Positions 8,400-15,974 of a stretch of 64,000 nucleotides of DNA are shown one piece after another. The notes below the pieces were generated by a model. The model did not search any database and was not told the origin of the DNA. It was given only the letters and a program-made list of their open reading frames with translations. Location: assembly GCA_963823565.1 (NCBI GenBank), contig CAWGLR010000001.1, positions 62,001 to 126,000 on the forward strand, read 5' to 3'. This DNA comes from RHKX01 sp963823565. Its GTDB lineage: Bacteria; Actinomycetota; Thermoleophilia; Solirubrobacterales; 70-9. Both the position numbers and the translations under genes were made by a program. Positions within the stretch are counted from its first letter, which is position 1. Each line of letters begins with the position of its first letter.

Positions 8400-9421
8400 C
8401 GGGCGCCCTCCGCCGGCTTCTCGTCGTGGCCGCCGAACTGCTTGCGCATCGCCGACAGCAGCTTGTCGGCGAACTCGTCCTCGCCGCGCGAGCTGAACCG
8501 CTCGTAGAGGGCGGTGCTCAGCACCGGCGCCGGTACGCCCTCGTCGATCGCCGCGTGGATCGTCCAGCGCCCCTCGCCGGAGTCGGAGACGCGGCCGCCG
8601 AAGCCGTCGAGGTCCGGAGACTCGCGCAGGGCCGACGCGGTCAGGTCGAGCAGCCAGGAGGCGATCACCGAGCCGCGGCGCCAGACCTCGGCGACCTCGG
8701 AGACATCGATGTCGTAGGGGTAGTACTGCGGGTCGCGCAGCGGCGCGGTCTCGGCGTCGATCTCGGCCTGGCGGTTGCCGATGTCGGCGTTGGCGATCAC
8801 GTTCAGCCCCTCGGCGTAGGCGGCCATGACGCCGTACTCGATCCCGTTGTGGACCATCTTCACGAAGTGGCCGGCGCCGCTGGGGCCGCAGTGCAGGTAG
8901 CCGTTCTCGGCCGGGGACGCCTCGCCGCTGCGGCCCGGCGTCCGCTCCGCCGAGTCGACCCCGGGCGCGATCGTCTTGAAGATCGGGTCGAGCCTCCCCA
9001 CCGCCTCGTCGGGGCCGCCGATCATCAGGCAGAACCCGCGGTCGAGGCCGAAGACGCCGCCGCTGGTGCCGACGTCGAGGTAGTCGATGCCGCGCGCCGA
9101 GAGCTGGTTGGCGCGATCGATGTCGTCGCGGTAGTAGGAGTTGCCGCCGTCGATGATCGCGTCGCCCCGCTCCATCAGCTCGGCGAGCTCATCGAGCGTC
9201 CCCTGCACGTAGCCGGCCGGCACCATGATCCAGGCGGCCCGCGGCGGCTCGAGCTTCTCGACCAGCTCGGCCAGCGACTCCGCCGGGGTCGCCCCCTCCC
9301 CCGCGAGCTCGGCGATCGCGTCGGCGTTCACGTCATAGACCACGCACTCGTGCCCGTCGTGCATCAGCCGGCGGACGAGATTCGCTCCCATCCGCCCCAG
9401 TCCGATCATCCCGAGCTGCAA
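8396..9421 (-). CDS. gnd: 6-phosphogluconate dehydrogenase, decarboxylating (short GntZ/YqeC-type)
   Basis: 341 residues. It converts 6-phosphogluconate to ribulose-5-phosphate and CO2. It shows GMIGLGRMGANLVRRL (dinucleotide loop), DVGTSGGVFGLDRGFCLMIGG, and GHFVKMVHNGIEYG with the catalytic Lys. The start is TTG 9421, 6 nt after a strong GGAGGAGGT; the protein then begins MQLGMIGLGRMG as in relatives. Its length matches the short class, often NAD-dependent, rather than the 470-residue NADP enzyme. It heads the gnd-zwf-tal-pgi operon, which most likely starts in the 77-nt gap upstream; no clear -10/-35 pair is seen there. Confidence 0.95.
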   Translation of the reverse strand: MQLGMIGLGRMGANLVRRLMHDGHECVVYDVNADAIAELAGEGATPAESLAELVEKLEPPRAAWIMVPAGYVQGTLDELAELMERGDAIIDGGNSYYRDDIDRANQLSARGIDYLDVGTSGGVFGLDRGFCLMIGGPDEAVGRLDPIFKTIAPGVDSAERTPGRSGEASPAENGYLHCGPSGAGHFVKMVHNGIEYGVMAAYAEGLNVIANADIGNRQAEIDAETAPLRDPQYYPYDIDVSEVAEVWRRGSVIASWLLDLTASALRESPDLDGFGGRVSDSGEGRWTIHAAIDEGVPAPVLSTALYERFSSRGEDEFADKLLSAMRKQFGGHDEKPAEGAR

Positions 9422-9498
9422 ACTGCGACCTCCTCCGCGGCGTGTGGCCTGTTCTCCCCACCATTTCACAGCCGCGCGACAAGCTTGTGGCCAAACGG

Positions 9499-10182
9499 TC
9501 AGCGCGGCTTCAGCTCGACCTCGATGACGCCGGTCGTCGCGGTGTTTCCGAGCGAGTCGGTGAAGGTGACGCGCAGCGTCGCGCGGGCGGCACCGTCCTT
9601 GCGCAGCGCCTTGCGGACGCGGCGGGCGGCGCGCCCGGTGGGCCCGATCGCGATCGCCCGCTCGATCCCGGGTGCGATCGCGACGGGGTCCGTCGGCGGC
9701 AGCTTCACCCGGCGCTTGCGGGCGGCGATCACGCCGCTGGCCGAGGCGGTCGCCGCCTCGGCGGCCCTGACGCGGACGCGGATCCGGATCGGCCCGTCGC
9801 CGACGCGGACGACGCGGCGGGCGGCGGCGTTGCCGCCGGCGATGCTCTTGTCGACGATGAAGGCCGCCTCGGCGGGCGTCGCGTCGACGTTCCCGTCGAG
9901 GTCGACGGCGCGCACACCGAAGACGTGGTCGCCTTGAGTCTGCGGCGCCGTCGTGTGCGGGCTCGCGCACACCTGCCAGTCCTGGCCGTCGACCCGGCAC
10001 TCGAAGCGGTCCACCGCCTCGTCGGCGGCGAACTCGAAGGTCGCGCGGCCGTCGGCCACCGGCTCGGTGGGGGCCGCGGTGATCGTCGTCTCAGGGTCGC
10101 CCGGCACCGCGACGGCGGGAGCCGCCGGTATCAGGAGGAGCGCCGCGACCGCGGCGCCCGCGAGCCGCAATCGCGAGGCCAT
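9499..10182 (-). CDS. Secreted protein with Ig-like 'ECRVDG..W..C' domain
   Basis: 227 residues. A signal peptide (about residues 1-26, cleavage near AVAVPG) is followed by a beta domain with 'DRFECRVDGQDWQVCASPHT...GDHVFGVRAVDLDGNVDATPA'. This is the repeated extracellular module common in Solirubrobacterales exported proteins; its two cysteines probably form a disulfide. The rest is Arg/Ala-rich beta sequence. It follows the decayed molybdoenzyme on the same strand but has no evident molybdenum link. Function unknown. Confidence 0.7.
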   Translation of the reverse strand: MASRLRLAGAAVAALLLIPAAPAVAVPGDPETTITAAPTEPVADGRATFEFAADEAVDRFECRVDGQDWQVCASPHTTAPQTQGDHVFGVRAVDLDGNVDATPAEAAFIVDKSIAGGNAAARRVVRVGDGPIRIRVRVRAAEAATASASGVIAARKRRVKLPPTDPVAIAPGIERAIAIGPTGRAARRVRKALRKDGAARATLRVTFTDSLGNTATTGVIEVELKPR

Positions 10183-10192
10183 GGCAGCGATG

Positions 10193-10658
10193 TTAGGCGG
10201 GGGCCTCCGCCTCGGCGCCGGTCCGGGCGGCCGGCGCCGCTCGCCCGGCGGGCTCGATCCGCACGGGGATGCCGTTGAGGTGCGCCATCCCGGCGAGCCG
10301 CTCGAGGTCGCCGGGCTCGGAGGACGCGAGCAGGTTGACGTTCGGGCCGCCGGCCCGGTTCGCGCGCCGCCAGCCGCCGTCGCAGCCGCTCGCCGATCTC
10401 GTCCAGCGCCGTCGCCCAGGAGACGCGCTCGAACTCGCCGTCGGCGCCGCGGCGCATCGGGTGCAGGAGCCGGTCGGGGTCGTTCTGCACCTCGGTCATC
10501 GCGATGCCCTTCGGGCAGGCGAACCCGCGGGAGAGCGGCTGCTCGCGATCGGGCCGCAGCTTCGTGACCGTGCCGTCCTCGACCGTCGCGACCATCCCGC
10601 AGAGCGGCTCGCAGATCCGGCAGTAGGTGACCTTCTCGGTCGCGTCGTGGTCGCTCAC
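10193..10658 (-). pseudogene. Molybdopterin oxidoreductase remnant: both ends kept, centre deleted
   Basis: From GTG 10658 the first 90-95 codons encode the 4Fe-4S/MopB N-terminus (TYCRICEPLCGM, SRGFACPKGIAMTE, 'DRLLHPMRR', 'FERVSWATALDEIGERLRR'). Close to 10380 the frame breaks, and the next frame encodes a typical family C-terminus (NRAGGPNVNLLASSEPGDL, GMAHLNGIPVRIEPA) ending at TAA 10193. A normal protein of this family has about 700 residues; only about 150 remain, so some 1.6 kb is missing and the parts are out of frame. Both sides of the joint read CGGCTG, a possible short-homology junction. It lies downstream of MOSC and modABC, so it was probably a target enzyme of this molybdenum cluster. 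A collapsed assembly is the alternative. Confidence 0.8.
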
Positions 10659-10710
10659 GTTCGCTCGCGCCTCGCCTCGCTCGCTCCTCCGCCGGTCAGC
10701 CTACTCCTGC

Positions 10711-11358
10711 TCACCCGGGCGGGACGACGGGGTCGCCGACGACGGCCTCGCCGGGCTCGGCCACCTCGCAGACCACGCCGAAGCAGCCGCCGAAGTCGGC
10801 GTCGACCCGCTTCAGCACCGAGGGATCGACCGCGAGGTCGTCGGGGTCGATCGTCGTCACGACGCAGCGCTCGCACCGGTAGCGGACCGCGAGCGTCGCG
10901 CTGCCGACCCGGACTTCGCGCCCGACCCACGACTCCTCCTCGCGCGGAGAGGTTCCCTCGATCAGGACGTTGGGGCGGAAGCGCCGGGGGTCGGCGCCGA
11001 GAGCCTCCGCGGTCGCGGCGCCGAGCAGGAGCACTGGCAGCTCGTCGAAGCGGACTCCATCCGCAGTCGGGACGAGCACCGCCTCCGGGGCCGCCTCCCG
11101 AAGGGTCCGCGCCGCCGCCTCACCGTCCCAGCGCTCGCCGTCGAGCCGCGGCTCGCCGTCGGGCCCGACGCTGGAGGAGATACCGAGCAGGCCACGGCGG
11201 GAACGGGGCGTCACCAGCCTTCCGCTCGCCTCGACGCGGAGCAGCCGGTCGCCGGCGAGCCCGTCCGCCTCGATCCGAGCGCGCTCGAGTCGCTCCCCGC
11301 GCGTCGACTTGACCGGGAAGCGCCAGAGCTCGGCGACCCGGGCGGCGCCCTCAGCCAT
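10711..11358 (-). CDS. MOSC domain protein (molybdenum cofactor-associated)
   Basis: 215 residues with an N-terminal MOSC beta-barrel part (AELWRFPVKSTRGERL) and a MOSC core containing RFRPNVLIEG and the conserved-Cys motif RYRCERCVVTTIDPDD. MOSC proteins (YcbX, YiiM, mARC, Moco sulfurase C-terminus) bind molybdenum cofactor or reduce N-hydroxylated compounds. The start at ATG 11358 overlaps the 3' end of the DUF6457 gene by 8 nt. Its position after modABC and before the molybdoenzyme remnant supports a cofactor role. Confidence 0.85.
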   Translation of the reverse strand: MAEGAARVAELWRFPVKSTRGERLERARIEADGLAGDRLLRVEASGRLVTPRSRRGLLGISSSVGPDGEPRLDGERWDGEAAARTLREAAPEAVLVPTADGVRFDELPVLLLGAATAEALGADPRRFRPNVLIEGTSPREEESWVGREVRVGSATLAVRYRCERCVVTTIDPDDLAVDPSVLKRVDADFGGCFGVVCEVAEPGEAVVGDPVVPPG

Positions 11359-11581
11359 CGCCGGCGGCGCCGACGCGGCCCGCCAGCGCGATCGCCTCGT
11401 CGAGGTCGAGGCCCTGGCGGCCGGCGACCCAGCAGGCGAGCGGAGCGGCGATCCGCTCCGACGAGTGGGCGGCGTCGGCGGCGAGCCTGAGCAGCTTGCC
11501 GATCTCCGCCTCCGTCGGCGCCGTCCCGCCCGCCAGCGCTGCGAACTCGCGGACCCATTCCTCGCCACCCATCTGCTCCAT
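11351..11581 (-). CDS. DUF6457 small protein
   Basis: 76 residues: 'WVREFAALAGGTAPTEAEIGKLLRLAADAAHSSERIAAPLACWVAG'. This all-helical module resembles DUF6457, found alone or fused to MobA-type molybdopterin-guanine dinucleotide enzymes in actinobacteria; assignment is from memory of the motif. The start ATG 11581 has GAGGAG 4 nt upstream; GTG 11584 is too close to it. It lies 48 nt after modC and overlaps the MOSC gene, so it is in the molybdenum operon. Confidence 0.7.
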   Translation of the reverse strand: MEQMGGEEWVREFAALAGGTAPTEAEIGKLLRLAADAAHSSERIAAPLACWVAGRQGLDLDEAIALAGRVGAAGDG

Positions 11582-11629
11582 CACGCTCCTCGGTCGGGGA
11601 GGTCGACGCTAGCAGCGCCCTCGGGGGCG

Positions 11630-12703
11630 CTAGAGCGGCGAGAGCCGCGTCGCGGTCGCCTTCCAGCTCGCCTCGACGCGGCGGCCCGGCGCGAGGCCGA
11701 GCCGCCGGGCCGACGCCGAGGTCACCTCGGCCGCGAGCGGCTGCGACGCCGTCAGGCCGACGCGCGCCCGGTTGCCGAACTCGCTCACCGACGTCACCTC
11801 GGCCTCGAGGCGGTTGAGCGCCGAGCCACCCTCGGCGGCGCCCGCTCCGGGAGGAGCGAGCTCGACCTCCCAAGGGAAGACGCTCGCGGCGACCTCGCCG
11901 GCGCCGGGATCGATGCTGGCCAGCAGCCCGCCGCCGGCGAGCTCGACGACCGTGAGCCCGCCCTCCCCGGCGCGCGCCCGGCCGCGGAGGACGACCGCGC
12001 CACTGAGGTCGGCGACGAACGCCGAGGCGGGACGCGCGGCCAGCTCGGCGGCGGTCCCCTCCTGAACGACGCGACCGCGGTCGAGTACGAGGACGCGGTC
12101 GGCGAGCGTCGCCGCCTCGGCGAAGTCGTGGGTGACGACGAGCGCCGGGACCTCGGCCTCCCTCAGGACCGCGGCCAGCTCGCGCGACGCCTCCCGCCGG
12201 GTGCCGGCGTCGAGGGCCGCGAGCGGCTCGTCGAGCATCAGCGCGCGCGGCTCGCTCGCGAGGGCGCGGGCGATCGCGACCCGCTGCCGCTCCCCGCCGG
12301 AGAGCTCGGCGGGCCGCGCATCGGCGCGCGGCCCGAGCCCGAAGCGCTCGAGCAGCTCGCCCGCACGCCGCCGCCGCTCCCGGCGCGAGCCTCGCATGCC
12401 GTAGGCGACGTTGCGCCAGGCCGGCATCGCCCCGAACAGCGCGTACTCCTGGAAGACGAAGCCGACCCCGCGGCGCTCCGCCGGGACGTCGACCCCGCGC
12501 TCGTCGTCGAGCCAGGGCTCGTCGCCGAGCGCGACCCGGCCGCAGGCGGGCAGCAGGCCGGCGAGGGCGCGCAGGAGCGTCGACTTGCCGGCGCCCGACG
12601 GCCCGACGAGCGCCAGGGTCTCGCCGGCGCCGCAGCGCAGGGCGGCGCCGAGATCGAAGCCGCCGCGGCGGAGCCGGACCTCAGCCCGCAGCGCCGACGG
12701 CAC
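11630..12703 (-). CDS. modC: Molybdate ABC transporter ATP-binding protein
   Basis: 357 residues. The ATPase has Walker A GPSGAGKST, Q-loop FVFQEYALF, signature LSGGERQRVAIARALA, Walker B ALMLDEPLAALD and the H-loop VTHD. The last 130 residues form a TOBE/Mop domain (SGAVVLRGRA..., and NRLEAEVTSVSEFGNRARVGL) that binds molybdate in ModC. The start GTG 12703 follows AAGGAG by 5 nt and overlaps modB by 23 nt. It energises molybdate import with ModA and ModB. Confidence 0.93.
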   Translation of the reverse strand: MPSALRAEVRLRRGGFDLGAALRCGAGETLALVGPSGAGKSTLLRALAGLLPACGRVALGDEPWLDDERGVDVPAERRGVGFVFQEYALFGAMPAWRNVAYGMRGSRRERRRRAGELLERFGLGPRADARPAELSGGERQRVAIARALASEPRALMLDEPLAALDAGTRREASRELAAVLREAEVPALVVTHDFAEAATLADRVLVLDRGRVVQEGTAAELAARPASAFVADLSGAVVLRGRARAGEGGLTVVELAGGGLLASIDPGAGEVAASVFPWEVELAPPGAGAAEGGSALNRLEAEVTSVSEFGNRARVGLTASQPLAAEVTSASARRLGLAPGRRVEASWKATATRLSPL

Positions 12704-13484
12704 CGGGGCTCCTTCCGAGCAGCTTGACCGAGAGCAGGATCGCGGCCGAGGCCGCGACGAGGACGGCGGCGAGCGCCAGCGCGGCGTCGAAGTCGCGCGA
12801 GAGGAACGAGAAGATCGCGAGCGGCGCCGTCTGGGTGCGGCCCTCCAGCGAGCCGGCGAAGAACAGCGTCGCGCCGAACTCTCCCAGCGCCCGGCCCCAC
12901 GCAAGCGCGAGGCCCGAGGCCAGGCCCGGCCGCGCGGCCGGGATCGCGACCCGGGCGAACGTCCGCCCCTCGCCGGCCCCGAGGGTGCGGGAGGCGTCGA
13001 GCTCGGCCGGGTCGACGGCCTCGAAGGCGGCGACCGCGCCGCGGACGTAGAAGGGCGCGGCGACGAACGTCAGCGCGACGATCACGCCCGCGGTCTCGAG
13101 CACGAGTCTGATCCCGGCGTCCTCGAGCGCGCCGCCGACCAGGCCGTTCGGGCCGAAGGCGGCGAGCAGCGCGATCCCGGCGGCGGCGGGCGGGAGCACG
13201 AGCGGCAGCTCGATCAGCGTCAGCACCGCGGCCCGGCCGCGGAAGCGGCGGCGCGCCAGCAGGTAGGCCGCCGGGGTGCCGACCGCGACGATCACCGCCA
13301 GCGCCGCGAGCGACGTCTCCAGGCTCAGCCGCAGCGCCTCGGTCGCGCCCTCGTGCCCGAGCGCCGAGGCGAGCTCTCCCGGCCCCGCCTCGGCGAAGAT
13401 CGCGGCGATCGGCACCGCGAGGAACGCGAGGAGCGCCGTCAGCGCGAGCGTCGCGGCGACGCGAAAGGCCACCGAGCCGCTCAA
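12681..13484 (-). CDS. modB: Molybdate ABC transporter permease
   Basis: 267 residues with about six membrane helices and the inner-membrane permease EAA motif 'ELDASRTLGAGEGRTFARVAIPAARPGL'. The motif GRALGEFGATLFFAG is characteristic of ModB/CysT permeases. The start appears to be TTG 13484, which overlaps the modA stop (TTGA); GTG 13472 is an in-frame alternative. It forms the membrane channel of the molybdate importer. Confidence 0.93.
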   Translation of the reverse strand: MSGSVAFRVAATLALTALLAFLAVPIAAIFAEAGPGELASALGHEGATEALRLSLETSLAALAVIVAVGTPAAYLLARRRFRGRAAVLTLIELPLVLPPAAAGIALLAAFGPNGLVGGALEDAGIRLVLETAGVIVALTFVAAPFYVRGAVAAFEAVDPAELDASRTLGAGEGRTFARVAIPAARPGLASGLALAWGRALGEFGATLFFAGSLEGRTQTAPLAIFSFLSRDFDAALALAAVLVAASAAILLSVKLLGRSPGAVGAAG

Positions 13485-14251
13485 CTGCCCGGGGGCGGCG
13501 GGCCGAAGCCCGAGCTGCGGAGGATCCGCTGCCCCTCGCCGGTCCGGGCGCCGTCGACGAAGCGCTGCGCGGCCGCGGGCTCCGCCGCTTCCTTGGCGAC
13601 CGCGATGGCGTACTCGACGTCGGGACTGGCGGCCGGCGGGATCTCGATTGCCGCGAGGCGCCCGCTCGAGGCGTCGACGTCGCTGCGATAGACGAAGCCC
13701 GCATCGACGGCCCCCTGGGTCAGCTTGGCGACGATCCCGCCGACGTCGGGCTCCTCGCTGCCGACGTTGGCGAGAATCGCCCGCGACTCGGAGGCGCCGA
13801 GCGCGGCGAGCGCCTCGCGCGTGTAGTCCCCGACCGGCACGCCCTGCTCGCCGATCGCGATCGAGACACCGGGCTTGGCGAGATCGGCGACCGAGCTTAC
13901 GTCCGAGCCGTCGGGGACGCCGATCACCAGGCGGTTGGTGGCGAAGACGCGCGGCTCCTGAAGCAGGTCCTCCTTCGCGAGCTCGCGCGGAAGCTCGGTG
14001 TCGGCGGCGGCGTAGACGTCGGGCACGACCCCCTGGCGAATCTGGGCCGCGAGGTCGTCGGAGCCGGCGAACGAGAAGGTGACGTCGGCGTCGTCGAAGG
14101 TCTCCGCGTACCGCTCGAAGGCGGGCTCGAGCGACGCCGCCGCGAAGACGACCAGCTCCGGCCTTCCCCCGTCGCTCCCGTCGTCGCTCCCGCAGCCGGC
14201 GGCCGCGACGATCGCCGCGGCCACGGCGAGAGCGGCGAGGGCGCGGCTCAC
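13481..14251 (-). CDS. modA: Molybdate ABC transporter substrate-binding lipoprotein
   Basis: 256 residues. A lipoprotein signal peptide (lipobox AAAGC) is followed by the ModA fold: 'PELVVFAAASLEPAFERYAE', 'FSFAGSDDLAAQIRQGVVPDVYAAAD', and the C-terminal 'QGAVDAGFVYRSDV'. The Ser residues in FAAASL and FAGSD are those that bind the oxyanion in ModA. The GTG start (14251) overlaps the stop of the upstream regulator gene, so regulator and transporter are one transcript. Confidence 0.93.
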   Translation of the reverse strand: MSRALAALAVAAAIVAAAGCGSDDGSDGGRPELVVFAAASLEPAFERYAETFDDADVTFSFAGSDDLAAQIRQGVVPDVYAAADTELPRELAKEDLLQEPRVFATNRLVIGVPDGSDVSSVADLAKPGVSIAIGEQGVPVGDYTREALAALGASESRAILANVGSEEPDVGGIVAKLTQGAVDAGFVYRSDVDASSGRLAAIEIPPAASPDVEYAIAVAKEAAEPAAAQRFVDGARTGEGQRILRSSGFGPPPPGS

Positions 14252-14637
14252 CGCTCGCGCGCGACCATCACCGAGGTCGCCTTGACGGTCGCCACGGCCT
14301 CGACGCCCTCGACGAGGCCGAGCTCCTCGACCGCGTCGCGGGTGATCGCCGCCGTGATCCGGTGCGGGCCCGACTCGATCTCGACCAGCGCCATGACCCC
14401 GTCGGCCTCGACGGAGGTGACGGTCCCGGCGAACCGGTTGCGGGCGGAGAAGCGGTCGCCGGTCGTGTGCCGGGGCGGCGCCCCGCGCAGGCGCTCGACC
14501 TCGGCGACCGGGACGCGACGGCGGCCGTTGGCGTCGCGGCGGGTCGCGAGCTTGCCGGCGCGGTCCCAGCGGCGCAGCGTGTCGACGCTGACGCCGAACT
14601 GCTTCGCTGCGTCGCCGAGGCTGAGGTCCTGCGCCAT
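14248..14637 (-). CDS. HTH (MerR/excisionase-type) + TOBE molybdate-responsive regulator
   Basis: 129 residues. Residues 5-50 are a MerR/excisionase-like helix-turn-helix (LGDAAKQFGVSVDTLRRWDRAGKL...DANGRRRVPVAEVERLRG); residues 62-128 are a Mop/TOBE domain (RNRFAGTVTSVEADGVMALVEIE...VTKATSVMV-like end) that binds molybdate or tungstate. This is a ModE-like layout with a different DNA-binding head. It is the first gene of the mod operon. ATG 14637 is preferred; ATG 14649 lies inside a palindrome (14639-14659) that is probably its own operator. It should sense intracellular molybdate and adjust uptake. Confidence 0.82.
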   Translation of the reverse strand: MAQDLSLGDAAKQFGVSVDTLRRWDRAGKLATRRDANGRRRVPVAEVERLRGAPPRHTTGDRFSARNRFAGTVTSVEADGVMALVEIESGPHRITAAITRDAVEELGLVEGVEAVATVKATSVMVARER

Positions 14638-14638
14638 C

Positions 14639-14659
14639 TGCCTAAGCATTGCATAGGCA
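14639..14659. promoter_or_regulatory. Near-perfect 21-bp palindrome at the start of the mod operon (putative molybdate operator)
   Basis: Arms TGCCTA (14639-14644) and TAGGCA (14654-14659) flank AGCATTGCA; the spacer itself is nearly palindromic (GCA-T-TGC), so only the centre and one pair of positions mismatch. It abuts the regulator's start codon, the expected place for autorepression. Confidence 0.6.
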
Positions 14660-14805
14660 GCACCCGCGAGGCGCTGATCGCCGCCTCGGGGCGTCGAGCC
14701 GCCGCCGCGATCGCCGATCCCCGCGAGCGCCTGGTCGATGTGGCCGAGGCCGGCCTCGAATTCGCGACGATCAGCGTTGCGGAGCCGCGCCGCCGCGCGG
14801 CGGCC
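14660..14805. other. Intergenic stretch between the mod operator and moaA; nothing identified
   Basis: About 146 nt between the mod operon palindrome and the 3' end of moaA. It stays open in some frames through base composition alone. I see no clear start, family motif or hairpin with a T-tract. Confidence 0.4.
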
Positions 14806-15816
14806 TCAGCCGCCGATCGCGCTCATCGAGCGGGGCGGCGGCCGGAACCCGGGCTCGCCCACGCGGTGCTTCAGCTCCTTGCGCCAGACGGCGTCGCGCA
14901 CGATCTCCTCGAGCTCGTCGTCGTTGGCGCCCCCGCGAAGCGGGTCGCGGAGATCCGTCTCGTGGATCGAGAACAGGCAGGTCCGGAGCTTCCCCTCCGC
15001 CGTCAGCCGCAGGCGATTGCAGTCGGAGCAGAAGGGCTCGCTCACCGGGTTGATGAAGCCGATCTCGCCGCGCCCGTCGGCGAACCGGTAGACCCGAGCG
15101 GTCGCCGACGGCTCCCGCTCGAGCGGGACGAGCGGGTGGTCGCGCTCGATGATCGCGCGCACCTCGGCACCGGTCAGCACCGCGTCGGAACGCCAGGCGC
15201 CGTCGCCGTCGAGCGGCATGAACTCGATGAACCGGACCTGGTGGTCGGTCGTCCGGGCGAAATCGACGAACCCGCCGATCTCGGTCTCGGTGAAGTCGCG
15301 CATCGCGACGGCGTTCACCTTGATCGGGCGGATGCGCTCGAACCGGGCGATCGCCTCGAGCCCGCGCAGCACCTGCGGCAGCGAGTCGCGGCGTGTGATC
15401 TCGAAGAAGCGGTCCCGCGCCAGCGAGTCGATGGAGACGTTGACCCGGTCGATCCCGGCCGCAGCCAGGGCCTCGGCGTCGCGCTCGAGCAGGTAGCCGT
15501 TCGTCGTCACCGACAGGTCGGCGATCCCCTCGACGCCCGCCAGCATCGCGACCAGGCGGGGGAAGTCCCGCCGCACCAGCGGCTCGCCCCCGGTCAGTCG
15601 CACGTCGCGGATCCCGAGCCCGGCGAGCAGCCGGACGAGCCGCTCGATTTCCTCGAAGGTCAGGATCTCGACGCGCTCGAGCCACGGCAGCCCCTCCGCT
15701 GGCATGCAGTACTGACAGCGGAAGTTGCAGCGGTCCGTCACCGACACGCGCAGGTCGGTGATCTCGCGCCCGTGCGCGTCGCGCAGCGGCTCGGTGGCTC
15801 TCATCGCTTCCGGCAC
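14806..15816 (-). CDS. moaA: GTP 3',8-cyclase (molybdenum cofactor biosynthesis protein A)
   Basis: 336 residues. It makes the first molybdopterin intermediate from GTP by radical SAM chemistry. The N-terminal cluster motif VTDRCNFRCQYCMP, the SAM-binding VRLTGGEPLVRRD, the C-terminal cluster motif CSDCNRLRLTAEGKLRTC and the terminal Gly-Gly are intact. The start is uncertain: GTG 15816 is only 2 nt from GGAGG and ATG 15804 is 14 nt from it. It is oriented with, and upstream of, the mod operon. No other moa, mog or mob genes are in the window. Confidence 0.95.
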   Translation of the reverse strand: MPEAMRATEPLRDAHGREITDLRVSVTDRCNFRCQYCMPAEGLPWLERVEILTFEEIERLVRLLAGLGIRDVRLTGGEPLVRRDFPRLVAMLAGVEGIADLSVTTNGYLLERDAEALAAAGIDRVNVSIDSLARDRFFEITRRDSLPQVLRGLEAIARFERIRPIKVNAVAMRDFTETEIGGFVDFARTTDHQVRFIEFMPLDGDGAWRSDAVLTGAEVRAIIERDHPLVPLEREPSATARVYRFADGRGEIGFINPVSEPFCSDCNRLRLTAEGKLRTCLFSIHETDLRDPLRGGANDDELEEIVRDAVWRKELKHRVGEPGFRPPPRSMSAIGG

Positions 15817-15974
15817 CGCCTCCGATCATTGCGCGCGGGGCGGCCGGGCGCGGGGAGGGTCACCCGCGGCGTGGGTGCGGGCTGGGGAACGGGGAGGCCG
15901 CGGATCACCGCCTTCGACTCGGCCCGGCGCGTCGCTTCTGCCCTTTTTCTCGCCGAGCGACCCGCGGACCGCGG

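Noticed and set aside
14660..14805. Possible small gene on the plus strand between the mod operator and moaA
   Set aside because: The open frame has no start with a ribosome site or TANNNT box and no recognisable family.
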